Source: Mailhella sp. (lineage in GTDB: Bacteria; Desulfobacterota; Desulfovibrionia; Desulfovibrionales; Desulfovibrionaceae). Taken from it: a DNA stretch of 62,712 bases. The notes beneath the pieces are model-generated. The model was not told the origin of the DNA and did no database searches. It saw only the letters and a program-made list of their open reading frames with translations. Each line of letters begins with the position of its first letter. Positions within the stretch are counted from its first letter, which is position 1. Below, piece after piece: positions 8,850 through 16,546 of the stretch. The position numbers and the translations under genes are program-made. Location of the stretch: NCBI GenBank assembly GCA_029258655.1, contig JARHYD010000112.1, positions 1 through 62,712 on the forward strand. Direction: 5' to 3'.

Positions 8850-9461
8850 TTATAACTTTGTTTTCACACTTGGTGCTAAATCTGGAAGCTCATCACTATT
8901 TTCTTGTAATAGTGGAATAATTTCTGGATAAATAGGTATAGTACCATTACCACTTGCAACAACTTCATTTGATGCTGCGTGTAACAATCGTATATTATAG
9001 CGTACATTTTCTTCTGAAATAGTATATGTACCTACCATAATAAGTTCCACTATAAGTTTAGATTGTGCCATTTTGTCCATTTCACGACTAAGAAAAAACT
9101 CTCCTCTTTTGGGAACTATTTCAATTTGTTTACCTTTTCTATATTCAAAAACTTTATAGCCTTTACTTTTAAGTTCATTAGAAATTTCTTCTGCAACTTG
9201 TCTTGAAAGACCATTTGTTTGATTAAAATTATGAAGATTAACAGGAACAGTAAAAATAATTTTTAAATCACTTCTTGAATGTTCTTTACCTATAAGAGCA
9301 AGTAATTGTTTATCTAAATCAGAAACAATACTTTTTGCACAGGCAGGAACATATCCAGAACCAAAAAGATACACACCTGCACTATCCACAATTCCCGCAA
9401 AAGCTGATAATGGAAGTAACATGGTAAGAAAAAGTGAAAATACAATAAAAAATCTTTTCAT
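8850..9461 (-). CDS. FlgO-like secreted protein (second copy)
   Basis: A 203-residue protein with an N-terminal signal peptide (MKRFFIVFSLFLTMLLPLSAFA). The start at 9461 is chosen because GGGGAAG lies four bases upstream. The body (YVPACAKSIVSDLDKQLL, then IIFTVPVNLHNFNQTNGLSRQVAEEISNEL) has the order of the FlgO-family domain: a TVPV strand, N-x-L-g-R-x-x-A helix and a late VVASG strand (ASNEVVASGNGTIP). FlgO is an outer-membrane-associated protein of the Vibrio flagellum, but FlgO-domain proteins also occur apart from flagella. No flagellar gene is in this window, so I claim only the domain resemblance and periplasmic or outer-membrane location. Confidence 0.65.
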   Translation of the reverse strand: MKRFFIVFSLFLTMLLPLSAFAGIVDSAGVYLFGSGYVPACAKSIVSDLDKQLLALIGKEHSRSDLKIIFTVPVNLHNFNQTNGLSRQVAEEISNELKSKGYKVFEYRKGKQIEIVPKRGEFFLSREMDKMAQSKLIVELIMVGTYTISEENVRYNIRLLHAASNEVVASGNGTIPIYPEIIPLLQENSDELPDLAPSVKTKL

Positions 9462-9474
9462 ATCTTCCCCTTTT

Positions 9475-9723
9475 TTAGCGTGTTGCTTGGATAACACGTT
9501 CTAATGCTTCCATTTCACTTTTAATTTTTAAAATACCAGCTTCAGTTTTTGCTGAAGATAATGCTAATGAATAATAATGATAAGCTAATTCATAACGATC
9601 AGCATTTCTATTTTCAATAGCAAGACGCCAATTACTTACAGTGTAAGGAGATTCTCCAACATAAGCCTGTGAGCTAGAACAAGCTCCAAGTAAAAGACAA
9701 AGAGATACTAATATTTTTTTCAT
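9475..9723 (-). CDS. Small lipoprotein
   Basis: An 82-residue protein, start at 9723 with an AAGGAAAG ribosome binding site. The signal peptide MKKILVSLCLLLGACSSS has a clear lipobox (LGAC). The mature part contains an amphipathic helix-turn-helix pattern, WRLAIENRNADRYELAYHYY, that resembles a single tetratricopeptide-like unit. It sits between the two FlgO-like genes with gaps of 13 bases and 1 base, so the three products probably act together at the envelope. I do not recognise a named family. Confidence 0.75.
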   Translation of the reverse strand: MKKILVSLCLLLGACSSSQAYVGESPYTVSNWRLAIENRNADRYELAYHYYSLALSSAKTEAGILKIKSEMEALERVIQATR

Positions 9724-9724
9724 A

Positions 9725-10477
9725 CTACTTTCCTTGCACAACATTAATGGTAGTACTTGGCAAAATGGGTTGAACTTTAAGGGTAGTCATTCTTCCAATA
9801 ATAGGTGTTACTGGCAAAATAGTTTGTGCAGCTCTAAGAACAATTCCATCACTGCCTCTTACCAAACGAACATTTACAAATAAAAAATGTTCATCACGAT
9901 AATATGTACCTGTAACAAGAGCAGATTTACTATTCAACACAGATGTCTTATAGGTATTATCACTAATACCATAAGCGTATCCATTTTTACTAAGAATTAA
10001 ATTTCTTGCACTAAAATCGCGTACAGCAAAACCACGTTGGTTAAACTCATACATAAAAGCATTACGCAAATATTGCCCAAACTCATTTTCTGCATCAGGA
10101 TCATCTTGTGGAGTAAAAGTAGTAATATATGCTACCATTCCTTTAATGTTTTCAGGATACCAAGACTCTAAAAGCTGTGAAGTAAGTTCACGGGCTTTAA
10201 GACGTAATTCATGAGCATCAAGATAAGCCTCTTTTGGATTTTGTTTTTTTCTAATTCCTACACTTTGAGAATTTGACCCTTCAAGATTAGGAACTAAAAT
10301 TACTTCATTACCAGATGCTGACCCATAATTTCCAACAAGTGGAACTTTTGAAGATTCACCTGTACGTTTTGTAGGTCTTATAGATTCCATTTTTTCTTCA
10401 TAATAACTTTCTGCAGAAGCATACGGAATATATAATGTAAGAGCAAGAAAACTCAACGCAACTACTTTTTTAAACAT
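9725..10477 (-). CDS. FlgO-like secreted protein (first copy)
   Basis: A 250-residue protein with a signal peptide cleaved probably after ASA (residue about 22). After a low-complexity linker, residues about 85-250 show the FlgO-domain pattern: AYLDAHELRLKARELTSQLL, a TFTP strand, GQYLRNAFMYEFNQRGFAVRDF and a final LVTGTY / LVRGSDGIVLRA strand pair. It is the first gene of a three-gene operon ending at the terminator at 8793. Its ribosome binding site CGGAG is base-paired in a leader hairpin (10480-10534), so translation is likely regulated. Function is inferred only from the domain resemblance. Confidence 0.68.
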   Translation of the reverse strand: MFKKVVALSFLALTLYIPYASAESYYEEKMESIRPTKRTGESSKVPLVGNYGSASGNEVILVPNLEGSNSQSVGIRKKQNPKEAYLDAHELRLKARELTSQLLESWYPENIKGMVAYITTFTPQDDPDAENEFGQYLRNAFMYEFNQRGFAVRDFSARNLILSKNGYAYGISDNTYKTSVLNSKSALVTGTYYRDEHFLFVNVRLVRGSDGIVLRAAQTILPVTPIIGRMTTLKVQPILPSTTINVVQGK

Positions 10478-10479
10478 AA

Positions 10480-10534
10480 AAACTCCGTCCTGTTATAGTT
10501 TCCTAAATGAAACTTATAATACTTTTCGGAGTTT
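10480..10534 (-). promoter_or_regulatory. Leader stem-loop sequestering the ribosome binding site of the FlgO-like operon
   Basis: On the minus strand AAACTCCG (10534-10527) pairs perfectly with CGGAGTTT (10487-10480); the latter contains the GGAG Shine-Dalgarno five bases before the ATG. A nested hairpin (AGTTTC/GAAACT, six base pairs, loop ATTTAG) lies in the large loop. The arrangement suggests an RNA switch, thermosensor or protein-binding site that controls initiation. Confidence 0.6.
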
Positions 10535-10587
10535 CTTGTAAATTGTTTAGACAAAAAAGTAAATATTAACCAAGAAAAAATTTAATT

Positions 10588-11052
10588 TTATTCTTCTTCC
10601 ATTGCAAAATTTACTTTTATTTTATACATCTTTTTTGCAGGCAAATTAAGTATTTCTACCCCTGTTTTTGCTGTAATATCATCAAGTGTCTTGCACACAG
10701 ACTCCCAAGAAGGTCCTATCAATGTAAACCATATATTATAAGTATGATCTCGCAAATAATTATGTGTTACCCCTTTTTTTGCATTCACTTCTTGAATAAA
10801 ATATTCCATTTTTTCTTGGGGAACTTTTGCCGCACATAAAGTAGAACGAAATCCTAATTTTTTTGATTGAAAATTAGCACCCAAGCGACGAATAATCCCC
10901 ACCTTTTTTAAATTTATTACTTTAGCAAGAGCTTCTTCTGCACTTACCCCTACTTGTTCACCTATAATTTGATAAGGATCAGTAGCTAATGGGAAATTAG
11001 TTTGAATAATATCCAATATTTTTTTATCAATACTATCTAATTGGTATTCCAT
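10588..11052 (-). CDS. Siroheme decarboxylase subunit (AhbA/AhbB, Lrp/AsnC-like)
   Basis: A 154-residue protein made of an N-terminal winged-helix-like part (LDSIDKKILDIIQTNFPLATDPY) and a C-terminal Lrp/AsnC ferredoxin-like fold. The phrase IIRRLGANFQSKKLGFRSTLCAAKV and the later GVTHNYLRDHTYNIWFTLI are typical of the AhbA/AhbB proteins, which remove two acetate side chains of siroheme (12,18-didecarboxysiroheme) in the alternative heme pathway of sulfate reducers. They are related to transcription factors but act as enzymes. The NYLRxHxYNxWFT stretch holds the His/Tyr residues implicated in siroheme binding. I cannot separate AhbA from AhbB by eye. The partner subunit is not in the window. 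CbiK at 29981 supplies the related sirohydrochlorin chemistry. Confidence 0.82.
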   Translation of the reverse strand: MEYQLDSIDKKILDIIQTNFPLATDPYQIIGEQVGVSAEEALAKVINLKKVGIIRRLGANFQSKKLGFRSTLCAAKVPQEKMEYFIQEVNAKKGVTHNYLRDHTYNIWFTLIGPSWESVCKTLDDITAKTGVEILNLPAKKMYKIKVNFAMEEE

Positions 11053-11185
11053 TTTTTTCTCTTATAATAACTTTCTTATTTTCAATTTATCTTTCATCAT
11101 AACTATAAAAATACAAATAAAAGATAATTCAAAATTTTATAAAGAATAATCATTTTTTCTTATTTTGACAAGATAAAAAAAATAC

Positions 11186-11214
11186 TTGCAACAAGCTGAA
11201 ATATACAAGATACT
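11186..11214 (+). promoter_or_regulatory. Candidate sigma-70 promoter of icd
   Basis: TTGCAA at 11186-11191 and GATACT at 11209-11214 are separated by 17 bases, and icd begins at 11240 behind GGAGG. Match to consensus is fair (4/6 for each hexamer). The neighbouring TTGACA at 11165 has no good -10 partner. Confidence 0.4.
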
Positions 11215-11239
11215 ACGAATACTTTTTACGGAGGCATTT

Positions 11240-12412
11240 ATGCAACACAAAGTATATTGGATTGAAGGTGATGGCATTGGAGCAGATATTTGGAAAGTAA
11301 CAAAACCAGTTATTAATGTTGCTGTACAAAAAGCCTATCAAGGAAAAGAAGAAATTCTTTGGAAAGAACTTCTTGCTGGAGAAAAAGCATATAAACAAAC
11401 AGGGGAACATTTACCAAAAGAAACATTAGAAGCATTAGCAAATGCAAAAGTAGCTATCAAAGGACCTCTTGCAACACCAGTAGGAACAGGTATACGCAGT
11501 TTAACCGTTGCAATGCGACAAAAATTTGATTTATATGCGTGTATTCGTCCCATAAAATGGTATAAAGGAATTATTCCTGCAGTTCGTCACCCAGAAAATG
11601 TGAATATGACAATTTTTAGAGAAAATACCGAAGATGTTTATGCAGGTATTGAATTTCAATCTCAACAAGAAGAAACACAAAAACTTATCCATTTTATTAA
11701 TGAAAATTTTAATAAATCCATAAACACAAAATGTGCTATTGGTATAAAACCAATGACAGAGTTTGGCTGTAAGCGTCTTGTGCGTAGCGCTATTCAATAT
11801 GCCATAAAAAATAATTTACCCAGTGTAACCCTTGTCCATAAAGGAAATATTATGAAATTTACCGAAGGGGCTTTTCAAAAATGGGGATACGAAGTTGCAA
11901 AACAAGAATTTGCCAAGCAAACTATTACAGAACAAGAAGTTCGTGAAGGAAAAAATCCAGAAAATAAAATTATTATTAAAGATAGAATAGCTGACGCAAT
12001 GTTCCAAGAAGCTCTTATTCACCCAGAAGAATATAGTGTTATTGCTACAACAAACCTAAATGGTGATTACCTATCAGACGCTCTTGCTGCACAAGTTGGT
12101 GGACTTGGTATGGCTCCTGGAGTTAATATGTCTGATAATCTCGCTATTTTTGAGGCAACACACGGAACAGCTCCAACAGCAGCAGGAAAAGATATTGCTA
12201 ATCCTTGTAGTCTTCTTTTATCAGCAGCCATGCTCTTAGAGCATATTGGGTTAGAAAAAGCTGGATATGCAATAAAAACTGCAATTCAAACTTGTATCGA
12301 TAAAAAAACAGTAACACAAGACCTTGCAAAAGAAATTGAAAACGCTACAAGTGTTCGTTGTTCTGAATTTGGCAATTTACTCATCAAAAAAATTGAAAAT
12401 ATAGAATTTTAA
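11240..12412 (+). CDS. icd: Isocitrate dehydrogenase (NADP-type)
   Basis: A 390-residue enzyme oxidising isocitrate to 2-oxoglutarate. The start at 11240 has GGAGG five bases upstream; the frame is open further upstream but without start features. Substrate-binding residues are visible in IRSLTVAMRQ (the serine corresponds to the E. coli Icd phosphorylation-site region) and the R of FDLYACIRPIKW. FRENTEDVYAGIEF, the catalytic KGNIMKFTEGAF and the cofactor loop ATHGTAPTAAGKDIANP follow. The length is slightly below E. coli Icd (416 aa). It is a single-gene unit in a strand-switch region, with its own promoter and a terminator at 12449. Confidence 0.95.
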   Translation: MQHKVYWIEGDGIGADIWKVTKPVINVAVQKAYQGKEEILWKELLAGEKAYKQTGEHLPKETLEALANAKVAIKGPLATPVGTGIRSLTVAMRQKFDLYACIRPIKWYKGIIPAVRHPENVNMTIFRENTEDVYAGIEFQSQQEETQKLIHFINENFNKSINTKCAIGIKPMTEFGCKRLVRSAIQYAIKNNLPSVTLVHKGNIMKFTEGAFQKWGYEVAKQEFAKQTITEQEVREGKNPENKIIIKDRIADAMFQEALIHPEEYSVIATTNLNGDYLSDALAAQVGGLGMAPGVNMSDNLAIFEATHGTAPTAAGKDIANPCSLLLSAAMLLEHIGLEKAGYAIKTAIQTCIDKKTVTQDLAKEIENATSVRCSEFGNLLIKKIENIEF

Positions 12413-12448
12413 TTTTTTATACTTTTTCTAACTAAGCTTTTTTTATAT

Positions 12449-12475
12449 AGGGGAAATAATTTTCCCCTCTTAAAA
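12449..12475 (+). terminator. Likely terminator of icd
   Basis: AGGGGAAA and TTTTCCCCT flank a three-base loop about 36 bases after the icd stop. The following sequence is T/A-rich rather than a clean T run, so efficiency is uncertain. Confidence 0.55.
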
Positions 12476-12666
12476 ATTTTTATTTTTACAATAAATAAGC
12501 ACTTATTTTTTAATAAACAATATTTAAAATTGACTTATTAAGCAGTATGATTTAACCTTTCTAAGGGTTATAATTAAGAAAAGAAAGACTTATGAAAAAT
12601 AAGCAATTATAATTATATTTCCAAATCTAAATAACTAGAAGAAAGGAATGAATTGAGGTAATTGGA

Positions 12667-13263
12667 ATGGCTAAAATGATTATCATCATAGTAGGATTAG
12701 TGCTAATTATAGGTATAGCTTATATCTTTTTTATTTTGACGCGTAAAAATTCTAATGAAAAACCAAAACGAACAAATGATATTGATTTTCTTACTGTAAC
12801 GCAAAGTTTAAAAAAGAATGTAGAAGCATGGGTAGCAGAAGTTAAAACTATGCCTATTTCAAAACAAATTACTACTCTTGAAGATAAACGAGTTCCTGTT
12901 AGTCCTCAACTTCTTGCTTTATGCATTGAAATTGGTAGTATTGACCCAGAACCAAAACCTATTGAAATTGCTAAATTAGTTTGTGATGATTTAGGCTACA
13001 ATACAACAGAACTTTCCAATGCCCATGTTAAATTCTTTACACATTTAGATATGAAAATTGTTATTGTTTTTATAGTGGCTTATTCAGAAGAATATATATT
13101 AAAACAAGTTCGAGAACTTGATTTATTTAATAAAATTTATTCTAGTTTAGCTGTATTATATCCAAAACCTAAATCTTTAGGAAAACCTGGAATAAGTTAC
13201 GATATTATCTTTAACAGAATAAAAGGTGCAAGCACAACAAGGGATATACGCCCTAGAAGATAA
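12667..13263 (+). CDS. Membrane-anchored protein of unknown function
   Basis: A 198-residue protein with one strongly hydrophobic N-terminal segment (residues about 4-24, MIIIIVGLVLIIGIAYIFFI) followed by a basic stretch and a soluble domain of about 165 residues. This fits a bitopic inner-membrane protein; side of the domain is not certain. Features in the soluble part include VEAWVAEVKTMP, QLLALCIEIGSIDP and a hydrophobic strand MKIVIVFIVAYSEEY. I do not recognise the family. The gene stands alone between icd and two strong terminators; about 250 bases upstream separate it from icd and hold the icd terminator and a small TAACC...GGGTTA inverted repeat at about 12553-12570. Confidence 0.75.
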   Translation: MAKMIIIIVGLVLIIGIAYIFFILTRKNSNEKPKRTNDIDFLTVTQSLKKNVEAWVAEVKTMPISKQITTLEDKRVPVSPQLLALCIEIGSIDPEPKPIEIAKLVCDDLGYNTTELSNAHVKFFTHLDMKIVIVFIVAYSEEYILKQVRELDLFNKIYSSLAVLYPKPKSLGKPGISYDIIFNRIKGASTTRDIRPRR

Positions 13264-13268
13264 TTTAT

Positions 13269-13298
13269 AAAGATAGCTTTATAGCTATCTTTTTTTTA
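13269..13298 (+). terminator. Rho-independent terminator after the 12667-13263 gene
   Basis: AAGATAGC, TTTATA loop, GCTATCTT, then a T run of eight. It begins six bases after the stop codon. Confidence 0.92.
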
Positions 13299-13313
13299 TT
13301 GTGCTAAATCGAC

Positions 13314-13354
13314 AAATAAAGAGGATTTTTATAAAAATCCTCTTTATTTTTTTT
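13314..13354. terminator. Second, near-perfect palindromic terminator (bidirectional shape)
   Basis: AATAAAGAGGATTTTT and AAAAATCCTCTTTATT form a long stem with a TA centre, followed by T residues on the plus strand. The genes on either side converge here, so it may act as backup for the plus-strand gene. Confidence 0.8.
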
Positions 13355-13390
13355 AATACCTGTCGCACTTGGATTTACAATTAAAAAAAT

Positions 13391-13414
13391 AAAAAAGTCC
13401 CTCTTTTGAGGGAC
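13391..13414 (-). terminator. Terminator of the hisD-purC-fabI-selenoprotein operon
   Basis: On the minus strand GTCCCTC, AAAA loop, GAGGGAC, then TTTTTT. It begins seven bases after the TAA of the small UGA-containing gene at 13421-13558, which marks that gene as the last of the operon. Confidence 0.88.
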
Positions 13415-13420
13415 AATTTA

Positions 13421-13558
13421 TTATTTTTTCTTTTTCTTATTAATATCACAAGCACCTGCTTGTCCATTATCTTGCTGTCATGGTAAAGTAATGCCTAATT
13501 TTTTTGCTGCAAAAGCAACAATAAAAATTACTACCAATAAAAGTAACACATTAACCAT
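13421..13558 (-). CDS. Candidate small membrane selenoprotein (in-frame UGA at codon 27)
   Basis: Reading from ATG 13558 gives a 26-residue segment (MVNVLLLLVVIFIVAFAA, then KKLGITLP) that is a clear membrane anchor, then TGA (13480-13478), then 18 more codons (QQDNGQAGACDIN and a run of lysines) to TAA at 13423-13421. If the UGA is read as selenocysteine the product is 45 residues with a U...C pair ten residues apart in a soluble tail. Support: AAGG overlapping the fabI stop is a ribosome binding site; a terminator follows the final TAA, not the UGA; and a SECIS-like hairpin lies 14 bases after the UGA. The alternative is a 26-residue peptide or a decayed gene. I do not recognise a named family, and no selenocysteine machinery is in this window. 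Confidence 0.6.
13441..13469 (-). promoter_or_regulatory. SECIS-like hairpin downstream of the in-frame UGA
   Basis: On the minus strand the RNA ACAAGC-AGGU-GCUUGU forms a perfect six-base-pair stem with apical loop AGGU, starting 14 bases after the UGA. A further UAAU/AUUA helix sits below an internal loop. In E. coli fdhF the SECIS apical loop also starts AGGU between GC pairs, and its critical GU is at nucleotides 23-24 from the U of UGA; here it is at 26-27. Confidence 0.6.
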
Positions 13559-13567
13559 AATATCGCC

Positions 13568-14332
13568 TTAAAAAGCTACACTTTGGAATCCACAATCCAC
13601 ATAAATAATTTCACCTGTTACAGCACTGCTTAAATCAGAAGCAAGGAATGTAGCAGTGTTACCAACTTCTGTTGTTGTAACATTTCTATGAAGTGGAGCA
13701 TGAGCTTCAATATGATTTAGAATATCTCTAAAATCAGAAATACCAGAAGCTGATAAAGTTTTAATAGGACCAGCACTAATAGCATTTACACGTACTTGTT
13801 TTTTGCCAAAATCACTTGCTAAATAGCGAACAGAAGATTCTAAAGCAGCTTTAGCAACTCCCATAACATTGTAATTTGGTACAACTTTTTGTGAGCCATA
13901 GTATGTAAGGCACATTACAGAGCCACCAGGATTTAAAATCTCCTCATAAGCTTTGCATAAAGCTACTAAGGAATATGCAGAAACATTCATAGCTGTAAGA
14001 AAACCATCACGAGAAGTATCTACATAACGACCTTGCAAATCTTCTTTAGTAGCAAAAGCAACAGAGTGAACTAAAACATCAATAGTTCCCCATTTTTCTT
14101 TAACAAATTTAACACTTTCTGCTATTTGCTCATCACTTGTTACATCACAAGGAAAAATAAAATCACCACCAAGAGTTTGGCTAATAGGTTCAACACGTTT
14201 TTTTATAGCATCACCCATGTAACTAAAAGCAAGCTTTGCACCGTGTTTTTTGAAAGATTCAGAAATACCGTAAGCGATACTTCTATCATTTGCTACACCA
14301 AAAATAAGAGCTTTTTTATCTTGTAAAATCAT
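13568..14332 (-). CDS. fabI: Enoyl-[acyl-carrier-protein] reductase (NADH), FabI
   Basis: A 254-residue short-chain-dehydrogenase-like enzyme catalysing the last step of each fatty acid elongation cycle. The FabI-type cofactor motif is ALIFGVANDRSIAYGI (residues about 8-23), and the active site is YNVMGVAK, the Tyr-x6-Lys arrangement that separates FabI from FabG. SAGPIKTLSASGI is the substrate-binding loop of triclosan-sensitive enzymes. GAGGTG precedes the ATG. It lies 11 bases after purC and just upstream of the small UGA-containing gene, away from the main fab cluster at 23-28 kb. Confidence 0.95.
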   Translation of the reverse strand: MILQDKKALIFGVANDRSIAYGISESFKKHGAKLAFSYMGDAIKKRVEPISQTLGGDFIFPCDVTSDEQIAESVKFVKEKWGTIDVLVHSVAFATKEDLQGRYVDTSRDGFLTAMNVSAYSLVALCKAYEEILNPGGSVMCLTYYGSQKVVPNYNVMGVAKAALESSVRYLASDFGKKQVRVNAISAGPIKTLSASGISDFRDILNHIEAHAPLHRNVTTTEVGNTATFLASDLSSAVTGEIIYVDCGFQSVAF

Positions 14333-14343
14333 GTTTCACCTCA

Positions 14344-15222
14344 TTATTTCATTAAAATATCCGCAATTTGTTGATATTTTTTGGTTGTTGTTTCTGCAAC
14401 TTCTTTTGGTAAACGTGGAGCTGGTGGGGTTTTATCCCAAACTTGCGTTTCAAGCCAATCTCTTAAATATTGTTTATCAAAACTTGTTTGATTTTGTCCT
14501 TCTTTATATAAATCTGCTGGCCAAAAACGTGAAGAATCAGGCGTTAAAACTTCATCTATCAAGGTAAGTTCTCCGTCAACCATACCAAATTCAAATTTAG
14601 TATCAGCAATAATAATTCCACGATTAGCCGCAAAATCACGAGCTTCACTATAAATTTTTATACTTGTATTTTTTACTCGTTCTGCAATTTCTTTTCCAAT
14701 AATATCACAAGCTTGACCATAAGTAATATTTTCATCATGCTCACCCATTTCTGCTTTTGTTGAAGGAGTAAAAAGAGGTTCTGGAAATTTTGATGAATTT
14801 TGCAAACCTTGTGGTAATTTATATCCTCCAAGTTCTCCTGTTTTTAAATAATCTTTATAGCCAGAACCTGCTAAATATCCACGAACAATACACTCTACTG
14901 CAAGTGGTTTTGCTTTTTTTGCTATAACAGATCTACCTTCTAATTGATCTTTATATTTTTGCAAAAATTCTGGATACTTATTAACATCAGATTCTATGAT
15001 ATGATTTGGAATTAATGATTCAAAGCGACGCATCCAAAAAAGAGTTAACTGATTTAGAATTATTCCTTTTCCTGGAATTGGTTCATCTAAAATCACATCA
15101 AAAGCAGACATACGGTCTGTTGTAACAATAAGTACACTTTTTTCATCAAGTTCGTACATATCACGAACTTTACCACGAGAAATTAATTTTAATTCTGGAA
15201 TGTCTGTTTTAATTACTGACAT
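14344..15222 (-). CDS. purC: Phosphoribosylaminoimidazole-succinocarboxamide synthase (SAICAR synthetase)
   Basis: A 292-residue enzyme of purine synthesis joining CAIR and aspartate. ISRGKVRDMYELD near the N-terminus is the ATP-binding start of PurC, followed by TDRMSAFDVILDEPIPGKG, VECIVRGYLAGSGYKDY and the late IDEVLTPDSSRFWPAD, all diagnostic. The length fits the longer, yeast Ade1-like form. GAGGG lies six bases before the ATG. It lies 20 bases after hisD and 11 before fabI. Confidence 0.97.
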   Translation of the reverse strand: MSVIKTDIPELKLISRGKVRDMYELDEKSVLIVTTDRMSAFDVILDEPIPGKGIILNQLTLFWMRRFESLIPNHIIESDVNKYPEFLQKYKDQLEGRSVIAKKAKPLAVECIVRGYLAGSGYKDYLKTGELGGYKLPQGLQNSSKFPEPLFTPSTKAEMGEHDENITYGQACDIIGKEIAERVKNTSIKIYSEARDFAANRGIIIADTKFEFGMVDGELTLIDEVLTPDSSRFWPADLYKEGQNQTSFDKQYLRDWLETQVWDKTPPAPRLPKEVAETTTKKYQQIADILMK

Positions 15223-15242
15223 AAATCCCTCTTCTTTTTTGG

Positions 15243-16535
15243 TTATAATCTAGCCTCTACACTTTTAGCATGAGCTTCTAAGCCTTCCATACGTGCCAAC
15301 CGTGCAATAGCATTTGCATTTGCTCTTGTAAATTTTGATGATGTAGCAATAATACTTGTTTTTTTACAAAAAGTTTGCACACTTAAAGCAGACGCATAAC
15401 GAGCTGTTGCTTGTGTAGGTAGTACATGATTTGGACCTGCAAAATAATCTCCCACAGGTTCAGGAGCCCATGCCCCTAAAAACAATGCCCCAGCATTTTC
15501 AATTTGTGAAACATAATTCCATGGCTCTACCACCATAAGTTCCATATGTTCTGGAGCAATTAAATTTGCTAATTCTACCCCCATTTGTAAACTTGGTAAA
15601 ACAATCATTGCACCAAAATTTTTTAATGATTCCCGAGCAATTTCTACTCTTGGTAATATTTCTAATCTTTTTTCTAAACAATCTAATATCTTATCAGCAA
15701 GATAATTACTTGTTGTAAGACAAACTGCTGATGCTAAGCTATCATGCTCTGCTTGAGATAAAAGATCCGCTGCAATATAATCAGCACTTGCACTATCATC
15801 AGCAAGTATTAATATTTCACTAGGACCTGCCAACATATCAATACCAACATGACCTTGCACTAATTTTTTTGCCATTGTTACATATTGATTTCCAGGACCA
15901 GTTATTACATCAACAGCCTTTATACTTTCTGTTCCATAAGCCAATGCTCCAATAGCCCAAGGTCCTCCAACACGATACACTTCTGTTATATCTAATAAAT
16001 ATGCTGTGGCTAAAAGATAAGGATTTAATGTTCCATTCTCTCTTGGCGGAGTAACAATAGCAATTTCCTTTACCCCTGCCACTTGTGCTGGAATTGCTTG
16101 CATTAAAAGACTAGAAATTAAAGGTGTATTTCCACCTTTTCCACCCGGTACATATAAACCAGCTCGCTTTACAGGACTTACTTTTTGCCCCACAATAGAA
16201 CCATCTTCACGAGTTTGAAACCAAGATTGTTCAAGTTGTGCTTGATGAAAAATTCTTATATTTTTAGCTGCTTCTGTAATTATTTCCATATCTTCAGAAG
16301 AAACTTGTAAAGCACCTTGTTGAATTTCTGCTTCAGAAACACGCAAAGATTGATTGAAATCTTTACAGTCAAATTCTTGTATTTTCTCTATTAAAAAACT
16401 ATCTTTTTTTTCCTTTACAAAGTGTAAAATATCTCGAACAGTTCCTTCAATATCTTGCTCTCCTAAATGCCTATGAGTAAGCTTTTGAACTAATTCTTTT
16501 ACATCATTAATCTGTGAAATACTATATTTTTGCAT
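15243..16535 (-). CDS. hisD: Histidinol dehydrogenase
   Basis: A 430-residue zinc enzyme for the last two steps of histidine synthesis (histidinol to histidine). Recognised from KRAGLYVPGGKGGNTPLI, VDVITGPGNQYVTMAKK, IDMLAGPSEILILADD and the catalytic EPVGDYFAGPNHVLPT with its histidine. Full length for the family. No other his gene is adjacent; it sits in a mixed housekeeping operon between lplA and purC. Confidence 0.97.
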   Translation of the reverse strand: MQKYSISQINDVKELVQKLTHRHLGEQDIEGTVRDILHFVKEKKDSFLIEKIQEFDCKDFNQSLRVSEAEIQQGALQVSSEDMEIITEAAKNIRIFHQAQLEQSWFQTREDGSIVGQKVSPVKRAGLYVPGGKGGNTPLISSLLMQAIPAQVAGVKEIAIVTPPRENGTLNPYLLATAYLLDITEVYRVGGPWAIGALAYGTESIKAVDVITGPGNQYVTMAKKLVQGHVGIDMLAGPSEILILADDSASADYIAADLLSQAEHDSLASAVCLTTSNYLADKILDCLEKRLEILPRVEIARESLKNFGAMIVLPSLQMGVELANLIAPEHMELMVVEPWNYVSQIENAGALFLGAWAPEPVGDYFAGPNHVLPTQATARYASALSVQTFCKKTSIIATSSKFTRANANAIARLARMEGLEAHAKSVEARL

Positions 16536-16546
16536 AATTCACCAAA

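Noticed and set aside
11165..11193. TTGACA at 11165 as the icd -35 box
   Set aside because: No acceptable -10 hexamer lies 16-18 bases downstream; TTGCAA/GATACT is better placed.
13421..13558. Sequencing error or simple pseudogene at the UGA
   Set aside because: Frame, ribosome binding site, downstream Cys and SECIS-like hairpin at the right distance together fit a selenoprotein better, although proof needs homologues and the Sec genes.
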